This document shows, piece after piece, positions 19,544 to 28,885 of a DNA stretch of 31,196 nt (positions within the stretch are counted from its first letter, which is position 1; each line of letters begins with the position of its first letter). Source of the DNA: Chara braunii (lineage: Eukaryota; Streptophyta; Charophyceae; Charales; Characeae); the NCBI GenBank assembly GCA_003427395.1, contig BFEA01000214.1, forward strand, positions 1,088,639-1,119,834, in the 5' to 3' direction. The notes beneath the pieces were generated by a model. That model ran no database searches, was not told where the DNA came from, and saw only the letters and a program-made list of their open reading frames with translations. The translations under genes and the position numbers were made by a program.

Positions 19544-19864
19544 TGTAGCGGACCCACCAGGTGTGGTGCTCCGTTAGTGATAGAGATGGAGATGGAGGAA
19601 GAAGGGGGGAGCAAGATGCACAGCGCAACTCCCCACGCAAGACTCCAACGCACGTACTCCAAAATTCGCGAGTGTAGAATGAGGACGAAAATAGACAACT
19701 GTTGGGGTGTACCCCAGCGGACAGATGAGACTGGATTGGACTGGCTGGTACCGATAGAGGTACCTGCCTGGACTGGACTGGACTGGACTGCCCCCGAATA
19801 GAACACAGGCCTGTGAGAACAGGCCAAGGGGCTGGTCTCACAGGCCAACCAGAGGTCCACTACA
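19544..19864 (-). repeat. 5' LTR (321 bp)
   Basis: Starts TGTAGCGGACCC and ends GGTCCACTACA on the plus strand. It has a perfect 11-bp inverted repeat GGCCTGTGAGA / TCTCACAGGCC (19808-19818 and 19836-19846) and the same GGACT pentamer run as the other LTR. It is the 5' LTR because coding runs leftwards and the primer binding site abuts its left edge. Confidence 0.95.
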
Positions 19865-19869
19865 CATGG
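19865..19869. repeat. Target-site duplication, right copy (CATGG)
   Basis: Identical to 9107-9111 and directly adjacent to the 5' LTR. Confidence 0.9.
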
Positions 19870-19936
19870 AAAGGGGATTGATTCTCCTTTTCCCCCCGAT
19901 CCCAGTGGGGATATGTTTTTTTTTTTTAATTGAAAA

Positions 19937-20001
19937 TCAGCGAGAATGGTCGTTTCCATGCAGTGCCATGTAGGATGAGGGATTGAGTACATAGCGAGTG
20001 T
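19937..20001 (+). repeat. Extra copy of the insertion-target repeat
   Basis: Sequence around GGTCGTTTCCATGCAGTGCC and ATGTAGGATGAGGGATTGAG matches the repeat forming the palindrome arms (9061-9111 and, inverted, 8736-8780), but without the retroposon between GGTCG and TTTCC. It lies just beyond the LTR element's right target duplication. Confidence 0.85.
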
Positions 20002-20094
20002 ATCTGGCAGACCTCAATGCTTGGCCTCCCCTCCCATTCTGGAACGTTGGACCCCTAGCAAGATACTCTGTGGAGCTAGCATCCCGAGTCAGCC

Positions 20095-21110
20095 GGTCCC
20101 TTCCACCGTGGTGTGGAGGAGAGGAGCTCTAACGGACCCTGAATGCCGGACCCCCCTCCATAACACGCAACTCGGGTGCGAAGGGTTCGATGTCTTGGAT
20201 CCGTGGGAGCCTTCCTGCCCGGTGCACTGTTGGGGAACAGGGTCTGACCTTCAGGGCCCACCGAACCCCCTCTCCTTCACACTGGGCAGGAAGGGTATGG
20301 CATATCCGCAACGCTGAACGCTCTCACCCGAGGCGCGCGTAAAGGAGGGAGGTCCAGCGGATCCAGAACGCTGGACCCTCCGCACCCGAGGTGCAAGCTA
20401 AGGCGGGGGGGGGTCTAGGTCCACTGGACCCCCTCTCCTTCACACTGGTCCATTGTAGAAGGGACCGGCCAGCCCGGGGCGCCAGAGTGCCACATCATTT
20501 TGCCTGGTATCTTGAGGGGGGGTTCCGGCGCATCTGGAACGACGGACCCCGTGCAAGAGACCAGGCGATAAGATGTGGGAATTTGGCACCCCGGGTGAGC
20601 CGGTCGCTTTGAACGTGGTGTCAAAGAGAGGGGGTCTGACATTCTGGATCCGCCGGAGCCCCCTCCATAACGCGCGCCTTGGGTGGGGAGGGTCAGGTGT
20701 TCTAGATATACAGGACACTTCCTCCCCGGTGCGCTGTTGGGGAAGGGGGTCCTTTGGACCCCCTTTCCTTCACACAGGGCAGGAAGGGTCGGGTGGATCC
20801 TGAACGCCGGACTCGAGGTGCGTGTAAAAGAGGGGGGTCCGGGGGATCTAAAACACCGGACCCTCCACACCCAAGACACGCGTTATTGTGGGGGTTTCAA
20901 AGAGAGTCGGTCTCTTTCACCGTGGTGTCAAGGAGAGGGGGTTCGTCGAACCTAGAACGCCAGGCCCCCCTCCTTAACGTGTGCCTTGGGTGCAAAGGAC
21001 CCGACATTCTGGATCCGCCGGGCCTTTTCTGCCCGGTGCACTGTTGGGGAAGGGGTCTGACATTTCGGGTCCGCTGGACCCTTCCTTTGATGACATGGTC
21101 GAAGGGTCTG
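20095..21110. repeat. GC-rich degenerate tandem array (about 310-510-bp units)
   Basis: Three anchors recur in order: CGTGGTGT...GAGAGG at about 20107, 20613 and 20920, and CGGTGCRCTGTTGGGGAA at about 20219, 20729 and 21039. That gives spacings near 510 and 310 bp. Each unit also has CCCCCTCCATAAC or CCCCCCTCCTTAACG, GGATCC near CTGGATCCGC, and CCTTCACACTGGGCAGGAAG. Open frames here on both strands are by-products of the repeats. No coding family is recognised. Confidence 0.8.
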
Positions 21111-21264
21111 TCTGACCCTTTGCCAATGTGTGTTTCAGTCCCTTAACAAAAAACAGTATGTTCTTCATATTGCAGAATCCTCTTTGGTGATTGTTTTATT
21201 CTTTGCCATGTGTCTGTTCATGAAAAGTTCTTGCTTCCACCTCCGCCCCCAATAAACATTCGTA

Positions 21265-23523
21265 CGGTAGGTAGAAAATCTACAACGACAAGCCTTAGGC
21301 TCTGGATTGGGCTGACTGTCTTCATCAACGGGGTTGCGGAGCCGTTGTGTTCTTGAGCGATAACAACAGTGAGAGTGGATACTGTTGTGGAGGGGTTGAG
21401 AAATCTGAAACCAGGAGGGCTAACTACGATAGGAGGAAGTTTAGCACCACCTTCCTTACGCTAGTATATGGCAGCACGGAGAAAAACTGGGTCAAGGAAG
21501 ACAAGAAGGTATTCCTCCACCTTCTGCTATTCCAAGGCTATGGCATCAAGGCCTTCTCGATGAAAGCATTTAACGTGCGTGGAGATGCCACTGAGTTTCA
21601 AATGTTGCCGCCGGAGTAGTTCCTCTCCAAAACCAATGGCTACCGCGTCACTGGCAGCCTTCCCATCATTGACAGTGGCTTTTGGTTCATTTTAACAGTC
21701 GGGCGAAACAACTTGTAAGTGTTGTTATGCGATACCGGCAACGGCTTCCGAGGTTGTTTGTTAACCAACAGGTCGACCGCGCTTTTGTGCCCATTGAGGT
21801 GGGTGCTAAACGACGCCAAGAGCTAGCGGCTAGAATCGGTGGGAGGAGGAAGCAGTTGGTGAGGGGCCCAATGTCATGAAATGTTATTGTGCAGGTTCTT
21901 CTGGTTGCGGGTTCGCCCTCAGCCGGGTATGTGGATGACAACGTGGAGCCCTCCAGCGAGGCCACCGAATACGACAATCATGTCATGTGTCGTGAGTCCA
22001 CTGCCCAACATCGTGTCCAACTTGGAACAAGCGTCGTGGATGAAGACGATGATATGGGTAATGGGGGAAATGTCGATGGTGAAGAGGAGGACGGGGGTAA
22101 TGGTGGAAATGTGGATGATGGTGACGACGACAGGGGCAATGAGGGAGATGTGGATTGGGAAGAGGTCTGAGAAAACCAATTCGAACAACGTGCCAACACG
22201 ACAACGAAGGGGCGCCTGAGTGGCATGGCGATTACACGTACGACATTGGTGATGAAGAACAAGGCAGTGACCAGCTCACGACTTTCCAGACAGTGGTGCA
22301 GTCCCAACAAGAGGGACGGGGTGGGGGTCATACAAAATGATCAATCGGAAAGAGGAAGAGGGGTGCGAGGTCTTCCTCTCCTGCGAGTCAAAAGACGCAA
22401 GGACTATTGCATCCAGCGAGACTCATGATGCATTGACAATATCCCAGGAAGCACGGACTTCTGGGAAAAGGACATGGGGGGCCGAACGACCAGTCGTTGC
22501 AGTGGGTGTGGCAGGGGCAGGAAAGGCTCGCAGAGAATGAAGGCACCCGAGCTGCAGGACTCGAAGGACGAGGGTGAGGGGGGGACACACGCCTGCCCGA
22601 GGGTGTTGACCAACCCATGTAGTCCGCAGTCATTGACACAATGCGTTGTTTCTTCCTCGAATAGGACGACGAGGGTTTTGCAAGGAGCGGCTCTCGCGTT
22701 GTCACTGTCGACGTCGTAAATATCAAATGCATTCCCCGTGGGAAGATTCTATTCAACCACCACTTGCTGTCTGAAGACATCATACGCGGGATTGAGAATG
22801 TCATTCAGTGTTCCATTACAACTGAGCCAGGGTCGTGGGATAGGCCAGAGCTCGTCCTCACACCGATTGATCTTGTCGACGTCGTCGGCAAGCAGGGAAG
22901 GCGAATCACGCCAGACGAGTTTATGTGAAGGGACCCTTCCGAGTTCTTTTGTTACGCTGTATGCGCTCAGCATACAACAAAGGCCATAAAAAGATTGGTA
23001 GCGAAGGGCTTCGCTGTTGTTAGAGTCTACAGCCTTCACACGTACTCTAAAATGCGAGTCGTCTACTTCGACGACAACCAAACACGAGGGTACTTCAACA
23101 TCTCGCCCTTCGACAACACAAGGGATAATTGCATCATGGTGTTGTCCTTCCAAGACGCTTCACGAGACATGCGGCAATGGTGGCTCAGTAACGATAAAAT
23201 TGAGGCTCCTAGGTCTAAGGTGATTGAGGATGACCCTGACGCCGCCGCACACGAGGACAAGTTGCAAAACTTCCTCAGGGTGTCCTTCCTTGAGGAAGGC
23301 ATGTGACAAGGGATTTGTGCAACACGCGCTTGAGAACGAGTATAACAAGGATTGGAGTAACAAACTCCAAGGGTACGTGAACCTCGCCACATCCTCCGAC
23401 GCTGTCTGGCCACTGGTGGAGAGGTTCTTCAAAATGTTCGAGGAGGGAAGTCTACTCGTCGGGGACGGCAAGACCCCGCTCGAGGTGCTGGGGAGGATGG
23501 AGGGGCGCCCACCAGCTATGTGA
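21265..23523 (+). pseudogene. Broken protein-coding gene of unknown function, possibly with introns
   Basis: Protein-like blocks on the plus strand in changing frames: SLRLWIGLTVFINGVAEPL (about 21291), TTFLTLVYGSTEKNWVKEDK to ATEFQMLPPE then a TAG (21347-21619), FLSKTNGYRVTGSLPIIDSG after it, an acidic Gly/Asn/Asp repeat region (DDMGNGGNVDGEEEDGGNGG, 22050-22170), and then a long block 22665-23306. The last block runs through VLTPIDLVDVV and RITPDEF, a TGA at 22927-22929, DPSEFFCYAVCAQHTTKAIK, MRVVYFDDNQTRGYFNISPF and ASRDMRQWWLSN. After a frame change it ends with SDAVWPLVERFFKMFEEGSL to GRPPAM (stop at 23521). Intron-like borders are GTAAGT at 21715 with TTATTGTGCAG ending 21894, and TTTCTTCCTCGAATAG ending 22664. 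The QHT-x2-A pattern is faintly like the ParB-type GQHR box, a weak inference. It could be a domesticated or transposon-borne gene. Confidence 0.5.
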
Positions 23524-23527
23524 CACC

Positions 23528-23592
23528 CGCGGCCTAGGCCGCAGGCATTTCGGCCGCTGCGGCCGAGAATCTCGGTCACGGCCGTGGCTGAT
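23528..23592. repeat. Cluster of GGCC palindromes
   Basis: GCGGCCTAGGCCGC is a perfect 14-bp palindrome (23529-23542), followed by CGGCCGCTGCGGCCG (about 23552-23566) and CACGGCCGTG (about 23578-23587), just after the end of the broken gene. The cluster is strikingly GC-rich against the A/T-rich sequence that follows. Its role is unknown; it could act as a structured 3' end. Confidence 0.7.
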
Positions 23593-23599
23593 AAGGCCC

Positions 23600-24880
23600 A
23601 ATCCGCAGCCTGTTTCTTTTAATTTTTCTTTTGACCCCTAAAAATACGTAAAAATAAAATAAAAAACAATGGGGGTGTAGGGCTTGGAAAACCCTACACT
23701 CCTTTTTTTTTTTTTTTTTTTAAGATGACTTTGTTTAAGATTTTTTAAAAATCAAAAACTAAATCGATTTAAATAAAATTAAATATATATATACTAGGCT
23801 TCCAGCCAGGCCGCCCAGGTCCCGAGTGGCCAGCCTGTGCAAGGACCAAGGAAGGTCTCGGCAAAAAAAAAAAAAAAAAAAAACAATTCCAAAAAATCCA
23901 AAAAGAACCAATGTTATGCAGAAAAATAAACTGAACAACTTTTGCCCAGGAATGTTTTTGAGGACTCTGGGATCCCTACTAACTCGTCTTAGGTGGCTTC
24001 AATGTTGTTATACTCAGTGATCTGCGGTTGTTTGATGCCAGAACGACGCTGACCGGTGCTGGGGTGTTGCCCTGTAACCTGCGATGCAGGAGCGTGAGGT
24101 CTGGTAGAGAGATTTGGGGATGTCTTGGGGTGGGCGTTCCACGGGACAACCAAGGGTTGCTGCCGGGACGACGCTGGTCGAAGCTGGGGTGAGTCGCATT
24201 GCCCTGTAACCCAAGAGAAAGTGGGGGTGTGAGACCTAGAAGAGATTGGCAGGGAGTACGACAGTTTTGGAGAACATTGGAAGGGTTTGTGTGGGATTTC
24301 GAGGGTTTGGGAACAATCGTAGGACCTCTGTGGCCTATTCTCATGCTTCTTGAGCGACGGTAAGAGTTCTTAGGTACTTCAAAAAGAAAATAAGGAGTGT
24401 GGGAGAAGATGGTGGGTTATCACGCGTCCTACCAGTGAGGGGGCTAGCTGGCAGGATAAGAGTGTGGCATATCAGCAGCAGAGATGGTGGCTCCGCTGCA
24501 GTCAGTCTTGCCGGAGTGGGGTAAAGTGGATTGATGGGGTTTTTTCTGAGTCGTTTCTGAATTCTGCTTAATCATGAAGTTGTCATAGACATGTCTGAAG
24601 TAGCTTCAATTTTTTTGAGCCAAAGCCGGGTAATGGCCCCGGTATCTCAATTTCTAAATTTCCACCCTTAGGCCAATTAGAACTTTCTAGTAGTTCCTTG
24701 TTTCATCTTCATGAAATTTTCTGATGAAGTTTTCTGAACGTAAAAAAAAAAAAAAAAAAAAGATGTGATGTGTATGAGCTGGAAAACGGGTCCAGCGTCC
24801 CTATACAGTGATGATTGTACATTCCTAGTGAGCATCCTATAATTGCCTGTATATGTTTGTCAATCTCTTTTTATTACGGA
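23600..24880. other. Gene-free A/T-rich and simple-repeat stretch
   Basis: It contains homopolymer runs (T at 23704-23722, A at 23864-23883, A at 24742-24761) and an imperfect duplication about 124 bp apart around GACGACGCTG and GCCCTGTAACC (about 24038-24240). One copy of the dispersed motif GCCGGGTAATGGCCCCGG lies at 24625-24642. No gene is supported. Confidence 0.5.
24625..24645. repeat. Dispersed motif copy 1 (GCCGGGTAATGGCCCCGG)
   Basis: The 21-bp sequence is identical at 26564-26584, about 1.9 kb away, in otherwise mostly different surroundings. It can fold (CCGGG/CCCGG-type pairing around TAATGG). Confidence 0.85.
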
Positions 24881-24882
24881 GT

Positions 24883-25195
24883 GGACATGCCACGAAACCC
24901 TAGCAAAGATGTAAATCCACGACACCCGAACAAAAATGGAATGTATGTGCTCTGTATCAATCAAACCTAAACACGAAACCCTACCACTGATGTAAATCCA
25001 CGACACCCGAACAAAAATGGAATGTATGTGCGCTGTGTCAATCAAACCTAAACACGAAACCCTACCACTGCTGTGATGTGTGTGATCAGAATCAATCAAC
25101 CCTAAACACAACCCTACCACTGATGTGATGTGTGTGATCAGAATCAATCAACCCTAAACATGAAACCCTATGAATGATGTGGTATGTGTGATCTG
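24883..25195. repeat. Minisatellite with CCCTAAA-like units
   Basis: An 86-88-bp unit (ACGAAACCCTA, GATGTAAATCCACGACACCC, GAACAAAAATGGAATGTATG, TCAATCAAACCTAAAC) occurs twice. It is followed by a shorter unit of about 52 bp (TGATGTGATGTGTGTGATCA, GAATCAATCAACCCTAAAC) repeated two to three times. Every unit carries ACCCTA or CCCTAAAC, which resembles the plant telomere repeat CCCTAAA but is not in tandem as telomeric arrays are. Confidence 0.85.
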
Positions 25196-25277
25196 GACAC
25201 CAAGTCCAGCATCCCTTATGCAATAACGTGTGAAAGTGTCGTACTACAATTGTCCAAAGAGAGCAGGGGCATTGATT

Positions 25278-25362
25278 CGCCAGGATAACACATCATTCGC
25301 AGGAGGTCAATCCTTCCCTTAGGGAAGATTTGACCTCCTGGGAATGATGTGTTATCCTGGCG
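25278..25362. repeat. 85-bp near-perfect hairpin
   Basis: The left arm starts CGCCAGGATAACACATCATT, with AGGAGGTCAA further in. The right arm mirrors it and ends AATGATGTGTTATCCTGGCG. The stem is about 41 bp with three unpaired or wobble positions and a 3-nt loop (CCC-TTA-GGG). It could be a tiny foldback transposon or a small-RNA precursor. The near-absence of mismatches suggests it is young or maintained. Confidence 0.95.
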
Positions 25363-25432
25363 GAAGGCATCTTCTTCAAGCTACTCCCTAACCAACCCAC
25401 CTCCCGCCCGAGGCAGCAACAACCACCATCAA

Positions 25433-25643
25433 CTATCCTACTCCTATCGTCTGCCAGACAACGAAGATCAATTCCATATCAAGGTTGAAAGGGTGAAGGA
25501 TAGAAGACCAATTTTTTGTCGCCCCACGCCCCTCCACGGCGGCTTGCGGTGTCTCTCCCACGATGCTGATAATGATCCGGGGTGCACAAACACCACTCTC
25601 TGTCTCGCTGCTGCCGTGGTCGTCTCCGCCGCCGACGTCGTCG

Positions 25644-25677
<34 letters not shown>

Positions 25678-25733
25678 CATCCTTCTCTCCCTTCTCGCCC
25701 ATCTCGTTGTAGCTGCCGTCGTCGTCGTCGTCG

Positions 25734-25785
<52 letters not shown>

Positions 25786-26446
25786 CGTCGTCGTCGTCGT
25801 CGTCGTCGTTGTTGTTGTTGTTGTTGTCATCCTTTTCCCCCTTCTCGTCCATCTCGCCCATTCCTTGCCGCTCCTCCACTGCAGCTGCCGCCGCTGCCAT
25901 GAACCCCAGCTCCACCTCCCACTCACCTGCCTCCCCGTCAGTGACGGCACTCTCAGCGTCGACCTGATAAGAGAGCACCATCAGGTTATCCCACCACCCG
26001 CCAGACCCCCCCTTATGCTTATCCCTGTCCCACACAGCCCCTTCACGGCTCATCTCACTTTCTACTTCCCAATCCACACACCCTGCACAAATATTAGTGT
26101 AGTAGTTGACCACGTCTTCCTCATCTTGCCCACCATCCTCTGCATACAAGATGGTGCCTTCCGTGTCAAAAAGAGTATCTCCATGTTGTAGCTCCCCCAC
26201 CAACTCCATCACACACTCAAACAGCTGCGCCCCTATATATCTCCTCATCGATCTCACAGCTGGCGCTACCCCTGCCCGCGCGTCACAGCCGTCCACAACA
26301 GCAGATGCCACGTGGCCAATCAAGGCCTGGCCGAGGCAGATAGTGGCAAGTGGTCCGTGTACTTCAAAAGAGTTGGTTTCATCTCCCTTTCCCTTCCGCC
26401 ATGGAGGGAGTGGGTGATGGTTGGGTAGCTCCGGTGGTCTTCCCAC
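25433..26446 (-). CDS. Hypothetical Asn/Asp-rich protein, 337 aa
   Basis: An uninterrupted ATG-initiated frame ends with a stop at 25435-25433. The first 190 residues are not low-complexity (for example RRYIGAQLFECVMELVGELQ, GTILYAEDGGQDEEDVVNYY) and stay open over about 570 bp. The middle holds two copies of E-M-x-EKGEKDD followed by long Asn and Asp runs, produced by GTT and GTC trinucleotides on the other strand, so this tract was probably expanded by slippage plus a local duplication. I recognise no family. The opposite strand is also open (25349-26191), which weakens the coding case, because trinucleotide repeats stay open by default. It could be an exon of a host gene or chance. Confidence 0.3.
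25635..25828. repeat. GTT/GTC trinucleotide arrays with duplicated flank
   Basis: Two arrays, 25635-25677 and about 25715-25828, mix GTT and GTC blocks. Both are followed by GTCATCCTTYTCYCCCTTCT then CGYCCATCTCG, so the array and its flank were duplicated together. Confidence 0.95.
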
Positions 26447-26563
26447 TTTGCAAATTTTTAGAATGTATCTTCTATAGAACTTCGGTAGAATTTCCTGATT
26501 GTTCAGAAGACTTTTAAAATTTTTAGCAGTTGTTCATGAATCTCTCTGTTCTTCTTAGCTGAG

Positions 26564-26584
26564 GCCGGGTAATGGCCCCGGTAT
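26564..26584. repeat. Dispersed motif copy 2 (GCCGGGTAATGGCCCCGG)
   Basis: Identical to 24625-24645. Both are preceded by an A/G-rich tetramer and followed by A/T-rich DNA. Confidence 0.85.
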
Positions 26585-26904
26585 TTCAAATTGCGCAGTA
26601 CATTTTTATAAGGGGCGCTGGGCCCGGTTCCCCACAAATAGATCGGAGCGATAAAAAAAAAAAGTGCAAGGTCACTGACGATGGAGGAATTACATAGCAT
26701 AATTGGCTGGCCCAGGAAAGGCAGTGGTGTCTGAGACCTGCAGAATGCTTCAGAACTCCCTTACTGAGGGGAGAACTCGAGAGCAGTGACAGAGACACCT
26801 CGCCCTCTGACGGGGCCCAGAGTAAGTGATGTCTTGGATACAGCAGAGGGTGTTGGGGCGGAAGCCCTGGGAATAGATGGAAGGCAGAGTTTGACGTTGT
26901 TATG

Positions 26905-27085
26905 GAAACTGGACCCATTTTCCAGCAGGTTCAGCTCCCCACCAACAGGTTGGAGCCATCCCCTTGCAAGGCCTCAATTCCGGACTTTCTCTCACCCCTC
27001 TCAGATGGTGGCCTTGCACAGTGATGTTTAGGGATGCTGGACCCAATTTCCAGCAGGTGCAGCTCCCCACCAATAGATAGAGCCT
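26905..27085 (-). repeat. Dispersed repeat: two tandem copies
   Basis: Two copies at about 26905-26955 and 27028-27085 share CTGGACCCA, TTTCCAGCAGGT and CAGCTCCCCACCAA. An inverted third copy is at 28056-28112, and shorter pieces (GTCCAGCRTCCCT) are at about 24790 and 25205. It is an unclassified local repeat family. Confidence 0.85.
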
Positions 27086-27103
27086 TCAATGTCAGGACCC
27101 ACT

Positions 27104-27139
27104 TTTTTTTTTTTTTTTTTTTTTTTNTTTTGTATATGA

Positions 27140-27186
<47 letters not shown>
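27104..27186. repeat. Two long poly(T) runs
   Basis: T runs at about 27104-27130 (with one N) and 27143-27186 are separated by a short TGTATATGAC stretch. They probably mark poly(A) tails of minus-strand retroposons. Their exact length is unreliable in assemblies. Confidence 0.8.
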
Positions 27187-27375
27187 CTATTAGGGCTGGA
27201 AGAGCCTCGGTCACCGGTTAAGTGGGTTTTCCCGCATATGGAGTTTCCCACCCCCCCCCCACAAAAAAAAGGACAGACCCACTGGGGCTGGGACCGACCA
27301 GCATTTAACATGTGTGTGGCGTTCTTTTCTCATTTAAGAACGCAAAAGGACCCAAAAAACGAAAAATCACAGGAT

Positions 27376-27922
27376 CTGGGGCTAGGTCCCACTAGCGTCG
27401 ATTTACTCTTCGGCTCCATGGTTTTCAACCATGTGCGGCGCGAGGTGACATCCGGCGACCGTTGATCCTTTTGTGTATCGTCGGGGCAGGGCCATAAGGA
27501 CCTATTTCGTTAGGGTATCTGTTCGTCGGCCAATAGAAGAGTTTCCTTTTCATTTTTTTGCCCATTTAGCTAGCCACTTTGTGTTGGCGCGAAGCTGCAA
27601 TATTAGGGAGGTCCAAGGGGGGGGGCGTTTTTGCATCGATGTTGTTTTCTTTTTTTATGTGGTAAAATTGAGAATATTGAGATGTCCGTGGAAGACTGCG
27701 AAAAGGTCGGCGGGAAGGTCGCATGCAGATGTACCGGGTTGGTGGAAGTGTGGATGCACTGAAGCTCTGTCATGATGTCGATGTCAGGCCCCGTAATTTT
27801 TCGTTTTTTGGGTCCTTTTCTTTGCATTCATGTAAATGATAAAAAGCATTGTTTACGAGTTTTTAAATGAGAAAAGAACGCCACACACCGATTTACTCGA
27901 TGCTAGTGGGACTTGGCCCCTG
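27376..27922. mobile_element. Foldback/MITE-like element 1 (547 bp)
   Basis: The left tip CTGGGGCTAGGTCCCACTAG continues GTCGATTTACTC. The right tip, read inwards on the other strand, is CAGGGGCCAAGTCCCACTAG continuing ATCGAGTAAATC. That is an imperfect terminal inverted repeat of about 30 bp. No transposase is encoded and no target duplication was found. The interior is copied in inverse orientation at 28191-28590. Confidence 0.65.
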
Positions 27923-28055
27923 GCATCGACATCATTGTTTTTTTTTTTGTTTTTTTTGTTTTTTAAACAACCACGTTTTTTTTTGTTTCTTTTTTAAACA
28001 ACCCGATCGGATGCTAGGTGTGCTGATAAGAGCAGACACATCTAGCACCGCCCGG

Positions 28056-28112
28056 GAGGCTCCATCTATTGGTGGGGAGCAGCACCTGCCGGAAATCTGG
28101 TCCAGCGTCCCT
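28056..28112 (+). repeat. Dispersed repeat: inverted third copy
   Basis: GGCTCCATCTATTGGTGGGG, AGCAGCACCTGCCGGAAATC and TGGTCCAGCGTCCCT are the reverse complement of the unit at 27028-27085, with a few substitutions. Confidence 0.85.
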
Positions 28113-28190
28113 TGGATACATCTTTGTGGTACAGTGATTGTTGGGCATATGGCCATTAGAGTTATTTTCCTGAGCTTTCTTCTCTCCCCC

Positions 28191-28590
28191 GGGGCATCGA
28201 CATCATGATAGTACAGGCTATGCATCCACACTTCCACTAACCCGGTACATCTGCATGCGAGCTTCCTGCCGGCCTGTTCGCAGTCTTCCACGGAAATCTC
28301 AATATTATCATTTTCTGCAAAAAAATAATAGCAAGGCGCGAAGCGTCAAAAACACCCCCCCCCCCCAAAAAAAAACATAGTATTGAAGCTTCGCACCAAC
28401 GCAAAGTGGCCAACTAAATGGCCAACAAATGAATTTTAAACAATTCTACTGGCCGATGGGCAGCTGCATCCACGAAAACAAAGACAATCCATACTAGCAG
28501 TCTATACGGGAAATGATCAACAACTGACGGATGTCACGGACGGCCGCACGTGGTCGAAAACGGAGGAGCACAAGCGCGTAGTGGGTCAAC
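28191..28590 (-). mobile_element. Inverted partial copy of element 1
   Basis: GCATCGACATCATGATAG, GCATCCACACTTCCACYAAC, CCGGTACATCTGCATGCGA, GCAGTCTTCCACGGAAATCT, GCAAAGTGGCC and GACGGATGTCAC are the reverse complement of 27792-27395 with perhaps 15-20% divergence. The right-tip part of the element is absent here. The two arms are separated by about 400 bp. Confidence 0.8.
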
Positions 28591-28685
28591 GCTCCTGTTG
28601 CTATGTTTGTGACAACTGTACAGGGAAAATAGGGAAAATAGGGAAAAGTGGCAGTTTTCCCAAACTCCTAAAGATTCGGAGGTCG

Positions 28686-28727
28686 GGCCCGACGATGACT
28701 GCCATTGGCCCGACGATGACTGCCATT
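28686..28727. repeat. 21-bp perfect tandem duplication
   Basis: A unit beginning GGCCCGACGATGACTGCCAT occurs twice without change (28686-28706 and 28707-28727), just after a GGGAAAATA triplicate at about 28622-28646. Confidence 0.9.
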
Positions 28728-28885
28728 GATAAATCTGATTGGCGGTCGTCACTTCGTTTCAGCCTCCGAAAAAGTCAGAGGACCAACCGAGGCCCGCTAT
28801 TTTCCCACGCGGCAAAAGAAGAAAGAAAAAAAAAGTGTCATTCTCTTCTTCCTTTTTTGGGGGGAAAACTAGGGTGCTGTCATGG

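Larger units (their letters stand above)
9112..19864 (-). mobile_element. Full-length Ty3/gypsy chromodomain LTR retrotransposon, 10.75 kb
   Basis: Both LTRs are 321 bp, begin TGTAG and end CTACA, and are about 94% identical by eye (about 19 differences). Outside them lies a 5-bp target duplication, CATGG (9107-9111 and 19865-19869). Inside the 5' LTR (right side) is a primer binding site for initiator Met-tRNA. Coding order on the minus strand is gag, protease, RT, RNase H, integrase, chromodomain, which is the Ty3/gypsy order; the terminal chromodomain places it with the chromoviruses. The leader (17360-19530) and the 3' non-coding part (9433-10747) are unusually long. No clear polypurine tract precedes the 3' LTR, where the sense sequence is CAGGCCGAGGATCG. 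About ten in-frame stops make it non-autonomous today. Confidence 0.95.

Noticed and set aside
20021-21168. Overlapping 60-150-codon frames
   Set aside because: They follow the tandem array on both strands and repeat with it. No independent coding evidence.
24883-25195. CRISPR array
   Set aside because: Direct repeats have no unique spacers of constant size, and the context is a eukaryotic repeat region.
25349-26191. Plus-strand 280-codon frame with long poly-Val
   Set aside because: Val runs are the GTT/GTC repeats read in frame. The opposite strand gives a more protein-like composition and an ATG with a non-repetitive start.
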